Assembly (NCBI GenBank): GCA_902781705.1
Contig: CACZKE010000028.1
Coordinates: 1 to 36,011 of the forward strand
Direction: 5' to 3'
DNA length: 36,011 nt
Source of the DNA: an uncultured Bacteroidia bacterium
GTDB taxonomy: Bacteria > Bacteroidota > Bacteroidia > Bacteroidales > UBA932
Shown here: positions 31,573 to 36,011 of the stretch, piece by piece
Layout of the letters: each line of letters opens with the position of its first letter
How positions within the stretch are numbered: position 1 is the stretch's first letter
Position numbers and translations under genes: made by a program
Notes under the pieces: generated by a model
Database searches by the model: none
The model's input: the letters and a program-made list of their open reading frames with translations, nothing else
What the model was told of the DNA's origin: nothing

Positions 31573-32409
31573 ATGGCGATATGGCATGTATATTCGGACG
31601 GGACACGGGCGGACATTCCCTTCAATACGGAGGAGGACAAAGTATTTGGGTGGAACAGTGTGGCCGTTTGTGCAGAGATTGCCGGTGTGCGGGTATGGGT
31701 GGTTACCGTGAATGATACGCACTTCCATTCACTGGTTTGCGGGGAAGAGGAGTTGGCTGAGCGTTATCGGGGTGTTCTTCAGCAGCGCCTTCAACGACGT
31801 TTCCCGGAAGAGAATATCTATATTGCCAGAGACGAGGTGGAGTCCAGGGAAGAAATCATGCGGAAGTTCATGTATGTGTATCGGAACTGTCTTGATTTCT
31901 ACAAGAATCTTCCTGGAGAGTATCCCTGGGGTTCCGGAAATATATATTTTTCCGAGAAACGGCATTTTTTTGAAGGAAAAAGAATCGGGGCTCTTCCGGT
32001 CCGTGAGTATAACAGGATGTTCAAGACCCATGTGCGGCTTCCGGATCACTGGCTGTACGATGGGGAAGGACGGATCCTTCCGGAGTGCTTCATCGACTTC
32101 GAGGCCGTGGAACGGCATTTCGGGAGTGTCAAGGCATTCATTGCCTTTCAGTTCGTAAAGAAAGAGGACGAAGCGGCGATGAAACAGCAGATCCACCGGC
32201 GATACGTGGAATCCCGGACCATCCAGGATCTGAGGCGTATCGGAAGCAAGTATTGTTCCGACCTGTGCCGGATGTCGTTGAAGACGGCACCGTTCGAGAT
32301 TCGTCTGAAAGTGGCGGTCAAAATGATCGGGAAGGGCGTCTCGGGGCGGTCGGCGTCCTTGGCGAAAGCCTTGTTCCTCCGGCCGGAAGACCTGAACCGA
32401 TTAGTCTGA
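31573..32409 (+). CDS. REP-associated tyrosine transposase (RAYT, HUH/Y1 type)
   Basis: The product has 278 residues from the ATG at 31573; a TTG at 31543 would add ten. The HUH metal site is THFHSL in VVTVNDTHFHSLVCG. The catalytic tyrosine is in KFMYVYRN, followed by the RAYT signature PGEYPWGSGNIYF. A C-terminal helical part (TIQDLRRIGSKYCSDLCRMS) may be a helix-turn-helix for hairpin recognition. Base composition is clearly lower in GC than in flanking genes, a sign of transfer. It is bracketed by two direct copies of a palindromic element, the arrangement of a REPtron. Such enzymes cut and join single-stranded DNA at REP hairpins. It appears intact. Confidence 0.88.
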   Translation: MAIWHVYSDGTRADIPFNTEEDKVFGWNSVAVCAEIAGVRVWVVTVNDTHFHSLVCGEEELAERYRGVLQQRLQRRFPEENIYIARDEVESREEIMRKFMYVYRNCLDFYKNLPGEYPWGSGNIYFSEKRHFFEGKRIGALPVREYNRMFKTHVRLPDHWLYDGEGRILPECFIDFEAVERHFGSVKAFIAFQFVKKEDEAAMKQQIHRRYVESRTIQDLRRIGSKYCSDLCRMSLKTAPFEIRLKVAVKMIGKGVSGRSASLAKALFLRPEDLNRLV

Positions 32410-32432
32410 CGGGCCCTTCACGGGGGTGCCTC

Positions 32433-32546
32433 CGAAACCTATGTAACAAAGTCGGCCTTTGGTGCACTGAATCGTTGCATACCCTGCCTTCCGAGGTGGG
32501 GTATGTGACGTTTGGGAGCAGGAACAAAGGTTTTTGTCACATACCT
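32433..32546. repeat. REP-like palindromic element, copy 2
   Basis: Positions 32433-32513 are the direct second copy of the 81-bp unit. The outer arm TGTAACAAAG (from 32442) is partly inverted in TTTTTGTCACATACC (32531-32545). The latter also pairs with GGTATGTGAC (32500-32509), giving a 10-bp inverted repeat not present in this form in copy 1. It starts 23 bp after the transposase stop codon. Confidence 0.85.
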
Positions 32547-32579
32547 TTCGGCAGCCGGCGGGAGAAAGCAAATAATTCG

Positions 32580-32587
32580 TATCTTTG
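32580..32587 (+). promoter_or_regulatory. -7 box for the glutathione peroxidase gene
   Basis: TATCTTTG followed by CA, identical to the lepA and MATE boxes, lies 19 bp before the ATG at 32607. No -33 TTG is visible at 19-20 bp. Confidence 0.6.
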
Positions 32588-32606
32588 CACCACTAACTAA
32601 CGGTAT

Positions 32607-33215
32607 ATGAAACGAATCCTGTCCCTGGTTGCCGTGGCCGCCGCCCTTCTCTCCTGCAACAACAAGCCCATGAGCAAGCTTTATGAGATGACCGCCCTGT
32701 CCAACAAGGGCGAAGAGGTCGCCTTCAGCCAGTACGAAGGCAAAGTCCTCCTGATTGCGAACACCGCCTCCAAGTGCGGTTTCACCCCTCAGTATGACGG
32801 CCTGGAGGCCCTGTACCAGAAGTACAAGGACCAGGGATTCGTCGTCATTGGATTCCCTTGTGACCAGTTCGGTCACCAGGAGCCCGGTTCCAACGAGGAG
32901 ATCGCCGAATTCTGCCGCCTGAACCACGGCGTGACGTTCCCGCTGATGGACAAGTGCGACGTCAACGGCGAGAACGCCCATCCGGTGTTCCAGTGGCTTT
33001 ATGCCGAGAAGCCTTTCGTTGGCTTCGGCGAGGGGGTGACCGCCCAGTTCATGGACAAGATGCTCTCCTCCAAGGATCCGGAGTACGCGTCCAACCCGGA
33101 CATCAAGTGGAACTTCACGAAGTTCCTCGTGGACCGGAAGGGCAATGTCGTCGCCCGCTTCGAGCCCACGGTCGCTCCCGAGCAGATGGAGCAGCAGATC
33201 GCAGACCTGCTCTAG
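32607..33215 (+). CDS. Exported glutathione-peroxidase-family thiol peroxidase
   Basis: The 202-residue protein has an SPII signal (MKRILSLVAVAAALLSC, then NNKP), so it should be a periplasmic or membrane-tethered lipoprotein. The GPx fold is full: peroxidatic C57 in NTASKCGFTPQY, Q87 in FPCDQFGHQEPG, and IKWNFTKFLVDRKG with the catalytic Trp and Asn. It uses Cys rather than selenocysteine, and such bacterial forms usually take electrons from thioredoxin-like proteins rather than glutathione. Its stop codon overlaps that of the converging peptidase. Confidence 0.94.
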   Translation: MKRILSLVAVAAALLSCNNKPMSKLYEMTALSNKGEEVAFSQYEGKVLLIANTASKCGFTPQYDGLEALYQKYKDQGFVVIGFPCDQFGHQEPGSNEEIAEFCRLNHGVTFPLMDKCDVNGENAHPVFQWLYAEKPFVGFGEGVTAQFMDKMLSSKDPEYASNPDIKWNFTKFLVDRKGNVVARFEPTVAPEQMEQQIADLL

Positions 33216-34576
33216 TAATACTGGTAGAACAGCGCGATGGATTCCATCCCGGCGAAGAGTTGCCGCAGCAGGTAACTCTCGTTGGGAGAGTGGATCGTGT
33301 CGCGTTCCAGCCCGAATCCCATCAGGAGCGGGTCGATGCCGAGGACCCGCTGCAGGTCCGCCAGGACGGCGATGGAGCCGCCTCCGCGGGACGGGACCGG
33401 CTCAATGCCATAGACCTCCGTCATGGCCTTGGATGCGGCCTTGTAGCCGTCTGAGGTGATGGGAATCAGGAAGCCGTTGCCGCCTTCGCAAGGGGTGACA
33501 TCGACCTTCGCATAGGGCGGGCAGATGGCCCGGAAGTGCTTTTCGAACAGTTCCGTGATCCGGGCCGATGTCTGGTTGGGGACCAGGCGCATGGAGATTT
33601 TCGCATGGGCCGTGGAGGGGAGGACGGTCTTTGCGCCCTTGCCGGTGTAGCCGCCCCAGATGCCGCAGACGTCCAGGCAGGGACGGATTCCCACACGCTC
33701 CAGGGTCGTATAACCCTTTTCACCCTTGACTTCATTGATGTCCAGGAAGGCCTTGTATTCGTCCATGTCGAAGGGGGCGCGGGCCAGCATGGCGCGGTCC
33801 TCGGCCGACAGTTCCACGACATCGTCATAGAATCCGGGCACGGTGATGCGACCGTCGGCATCGTGGAGGCTGGCGATCATCGCGCAGAGGGTGTTGATCG
33901 GATTGGCGACGGCGCCGCCGTAATGGCCGGAGTGGAGGTCCTTGTTCGGACCGGTGACGGTGACCTCCAGGTAGGACAGTCCGCGCATGCCGCAGTTGAT
34001 GGACGGGACCTTTTCGGAGATCATCGTGGTGTCGGAGACGAGGATGATATCGGCCTTCAGGAGGTCCTTGTGGTCCCGGGCCCAGGCGGCGAGGGAGGGA
34101 CTGCCCACTTCCTCTTCCCCTTCGAAAATGAATTTCACGTTGTGCCTCAGGAGGCCTTTCTTCAGCAGGAATTCGAATGCTTTCAGGTGCATGAACAACT
34201 GGCCCTTGTCGTCATTGGCCCCGCGGGCGTAGATAGCTTCTTCGCCCGTGGCGGGATCCTTGGCGATGACGGGCTGGAAAGGGTCCGTGCGCCACTTCTC
34301 CAACGGCTCCGGGGGCTGGACGTCGTAGTGGCCGTACACGAGGACGGTCTTCTGCGCGCCCGGGATGCTTTTTTCTCCGAAGACGACCGGATTGCCGGTG
34401 GTCTCATAGACGGCGGCCTTGTCGGCCCCGGCGGCAGTCAGGAGTTCCGTCAGGCGGCGGGCGCAGCGGTACATGTCGGGTTTGTATTCGGGCTTGGCGC
34501 TGATGGAAGGGATGCGGAGGAGGGAGAAAAGTTCCTCGAAGAAGCGCTCCCGGTTCTGCTGGATGTATTCTTTCAT
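33212..34576 (-). CDS. M20-family dipeptidase
   Basis: The 454-residue cytoplasmic metallopeptidase starts at the ATG at 34576 (MKEYIQQNRERFFEELFSLLRIPSISA). Zinc-site motifs of the CNDP/PepV-like M20 group are visible: VYGHYDVQPPEP, RGANDDKGQ, the general base pair in FEGEEEVGSP, VSDTT and the C-terminal MGFGLERDTIHSPNESY. The lid domain starts near GMRGLSYLEVTVTGPNKDLHSGHYGG. No signal peptide. It cleaves dipeptides or short peptides; exact substrate unknown. It converges on the peroxidase gene with stops sharing CTAG. Confidence 0.93.
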   Translation of the reverse strand: MKEYIQQNRERFFEELFSLLRIPSISAKPEYKPDMYRCARRLTELLTAAGADKAAVYETTGNPVVFGEKSIPGAQKTVLVYGHYDVQPPEPLEKWRTDPFQPVIAKDPATGEEAIYARGANDDKGQLFMHLKAFEFLLKKGLLRHNVKFIFEGEEEVGSPSLAAWARDHKDLLKADIILVSDTTMISEKVPSINCGMRGLSYLEVTVTGPNKDLHSGHYGGAVANPINTLCAMIASLHDADGRITVPGFYDDVVELSAEDRAMLARAPFDMDEYKAFLDINEVKGEKGYTTLERVGIRPCLDVCGIWGGYTGKGAKTVLPSTAHAKISMRLVPNQTSARITELFEKHFRAICPPYAKVDVTPCEGGNGFLIPITSDGYKAASKAMTEVYGIEPVPSRGGGSIAVLADLQRVLGIDPLLMGFGLERDTIHSPNESYLLRQLFAGMESIALFYQYY

Positions 34577-34592
34577 GGTTTCAGTGTTTCCA

Positions 34593-34600
34593 CAAAAATA
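34593..34600 (-). promoter_or_regulatory. -7 box for the M20 dipeptidase gene
   Basis: The minus strand reads TATTTTTG, fitting TAnnTTTG, 16 bp before the ATG at 34576. No -33 TTG is apparent. Confidence 0.45.
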
Positions 34601-34722
34601 GCAAGAAATCACGAAAGAGCGGGCGTCTCTTTCGGAAATATTGGTTTTTTGTGTTTTTTACTACGGAGTGTAACTGTTTTTCGGGAATTGTTTATAACTT
34701 TAAAGGTCGAAAGGTTGTTCGT

Positions 34723-35649
34723 ATGAAAGAGATCCTCCAATATCTGACCACCTGGAAGTTCTGGAAGGAACTTCTCATCATGACGCTGGGCATGACCATC
34801 GCCGCCGCGGCCGTCTATTATTTCATGATGCCGGGCAAGCTCGTGCTGGGGTCCATCTCCGGCCTGTCCATCGTGATCGCCAACGTGTTGGGCCTGGCGG
34901 GCGTCACGGTCAAGGTGTCCTGGGTCGTCACGACGATCAATGCCATCCTGCTTTTGCTGGCTTGGCTCCTGGTCGGCTCGGAGTTCGGGGCCAAGACCGT
35001 CTATACGGCCATGATCCTGGGACCGCTGCTGGACTTCTGGGCGTGGGTGTGTCCCTATGAGAAGCTCATCGAACCGGGGCTGACCTCCGTGATGGGCGAC
35101 CCGCTGATGGACCTCATCGTCTTCGTCCTGGTGGTGAGCATCTCGCAGACCATCCTGTTCAGCATCAACGCTTCCACCGGCGGACTGGATATCCTCGCGA
35201 AGATCGTGAACAAGTACCTGCACTTCGATATCGGCGTTTCCGTGACCGTCGCCGGGGCCATCATCTGCTGCACGGCCTTCGCCATCAATCCCTTCCGGAT
35301 GGTCGTCATCGGCCTCGTGGGTACCTGGCTCAACGGCCTGGCGCTGGATTACTTCATGGCCTCGGTGAACCGGCGGAAGCGCATCTGCATCGTCTCGGAC
35401 CAGAACGAGCAGATCCGCTCCTACATCGTGGACACCCTTTCCCGCGGCTGTACCATCTACGATGTCCGCGGCGGCTACAACGGCGCTCCCCATACGGAAA
35501 TCCAGTCGCTCCTGACCACGGACGAATTCTCCAGCGTGATGAACTACATCAAGAACCACGACATCAAAGCCTTCATCACGGCCGGCAACGTAAGCGAAGT
35601 GTACGGCCTCTGGAACAACCACCGCAAAAACAAGAAAATTGAAAAATAA
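34723..35649 (+). CDS. YitT-family membrane protein (DUF161 plus DUF2179)
   Basis: The product has 308 residues. The ATG at 34723 (MKEILQYLTTWKFWKELLIMTLGM) begins the conserved region; the longer frame upstream has no family character. Five to six membrane helices cover residues 15-215 and include the STGGLDILAKIVNKY motif of YitT proteins. The cytoplasmic C-terminal DUF2179 domain (about 225-300) carries IVDTLSRGCTIYDVRGGYNGAPHTEIQSLLT. Function is unknown for the family. It is immediately followed by tRNA-Leu. Confidence 0.92.
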   Translation: MKEILQYLTTWKFWKELLIMTLGMTIAAAAVYYFMMPGKLVLGSISGLSIVIANVLGLAGVTVKVSWVVTTINAILLLLAWLLVGSEFGAKTVYTAMILGPLLDFWAWVCPYEKLIEPGLTSVMGDPLMDLIVFVLVVSISQTILFSINASTGGLDILAKIVNKYLHFDIGVSVTVAGAIICCTAFAINPFRMVVIGLVGTWLNGLALDYFMASVNRRKRICIVSDQNEQIRSYIVDTLSRGCTIYDVRGGYNGAPHTEIQSLLTTDEFSSVMNYIKNHDIKAFITAGNVSEVYGLWNNHRKNKKIEK

Positions 35650-35650
35650 T

Positions 35651-35680
35651 TTGCACTTTCAGTTTTTTGCGCTAACTTTG
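35651..35680 (+). promoter_or_regulatory. tRNA-Leu promoter
   Basis: TTG (35651-35653), a 19-bp spacer and TAACTTTG (35673-35680) match the Bacteroidota consensus. The tRNA begins 14 bp after the box. Confidence 0.75.
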
Positions 35681-35694
35681 CATTCCCATACTAC

Positions 35695-35780
35695 GCGGTA
35701 GTGGTGAAATGGTAGACACGCTACTTTGAGGGGGTAGTGCCCGTTGGGGTGTGTGAGTTCGACTCTCACCTACCGCACCA
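35695..35780 (+). tRNA. tRNA-Leu (anticodon GAG)
   Basis: Acceptor arms GCGGTAG (35695-35701) and CTACCGC (35770-35776) pair fully, followed by discriminator A and an encoded CCA (35778-35780). The anticodon stem CTACT/GGTAG encloses loop TTGAGGG, giving anticodon GAG. The long variable arm (class II) and the T-loop TTCGACT fit tRNA-Leu. Length is 86 nt including CCA. Confidence 0.96.
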
Positions 35781-35781
35781 A

Positions 35782-35817
35782 AAACCGGCTTCAGAATTGC
35801 TCTGAGGCCGGTTTTTT
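35782..35817 (+). terminator. Intrinsic terminator of tRNA-Leu
   Basis: ACCGGCTTCAG pairs with CTGAGGCCGGT (one mismatch) around a 7-nt loop and is followed by six T residues, directly behind the tRNA. Confidence 0.9.
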
Positions 35818-35941
35818 GTGTCGGGGCTGGTTGGGTCTGCGGGCAGGCTTGACGGAAGCTCTTGATTAATAGTTGCTTACAGAAAGGTCGGCCGCAGGCC
35901 TACAGAACATTGGGTTCTTCGTCACTTTCGGTGCAAAAATT

Positions 35942-35983
35942 AAGGCTAATCAATTGAATATCAACTGATTAGCCTTGCTTTTT
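35942..35983. terminator. Strong AT-rich hairpin with T-runs on both sides
   Basis: AAGGCTAATCA (35942-35952) and TGATTAGCCTT (35966-35976) form a perfect 11-bp stem that extends by TTGA/TCAA after one mismatch, with a 3-nt loop. TTTTT follows on the plus strand, and on the minus strand the hairpin is followed by TAATTTTTG. It can act as a bidirectional terminator, or as structured end sequence of a mobile element. Confidence 0.65.
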
Positions 35984-36011
35984 CGGATATTATTCCGTAA
36001 CTTAAAGTGCT

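Overview
The window looks like chromosomal DNA of a GC-rich member of the Bacteroidota, probably order Bacteroidales. The evidence is a SusC/SusD pair, many SPII lipoproteins, promoters of the Bacteroidota type (TTG, 19-20 nt, TAnnTTTG), no consistent Shine-Dalgarno sequences, and an overall GC near 60%. I cannot name a genus from the sequence alone.

Layout. Positions 1-465 hold no convincing complete gene but carry short phased and tandem repeats. Positions 466-3905 hold a secreted 20-residue-repeat protein on the minus strand and, divergently, a two-gene unit of a GH20-type glycosidase and a tandem alpha/beta hydrolase. Positions 3909-5829 hold a divergent Lrp/AsnC regulator and metY. Positions 5902-11200 hold an EamA transporter fused to a Nudix hydrolase, a minimal ABC ATPase plus small membrane protein, a MATE exporter, menA and a glycosyltransferase-like gene. 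lepA heads the minus-strand run lepA-glycosyltransferase-menA. Positions 13085-16529 hold a small ExbB/MotA-like membrane protein, a membrane-anchored LytTR protein and a LytS-like kinase with its LytTR response regulator.

Positions 16701-31294 form one long polysaccharide utilization locus: MFS sugar transporter, SusC, SusD, a giant multi-module SusE/F-like lipoprotein, a BACON-GH13 amylase (SusG-like), a GH53 endo-galactanase and a GH97 alpha-glucosidase (SusB-like). Read as a system, starch would be bound at the surface by the SusE/F-like protein, cut by the amylase, imported by SusCD, trimmed to glucose by the GH97 enzyme and taken into the cytoplasm by the MFS carrier. The GH53 enzyme is unexpected in a starch locus. 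No SusR or hybrid two-component regulator is present; a LytS/LytTR pair is transcribed divergently from it.

Positions 31300-32550 hold a REP-associated tyrosine transposase (HUH/Y1 type) bracketed by two 81-bp direct copies of a palindromic element, a self-contained REPtron. The rest is housekeeping: an exported glutathione peroxidase, an M20 dipeptidase, a YitT-family membrane protein and tRNA-Leu(GAG) with promoter and terminator. The last 80 bases turn AT-rich and may be the edge of a mobile element.
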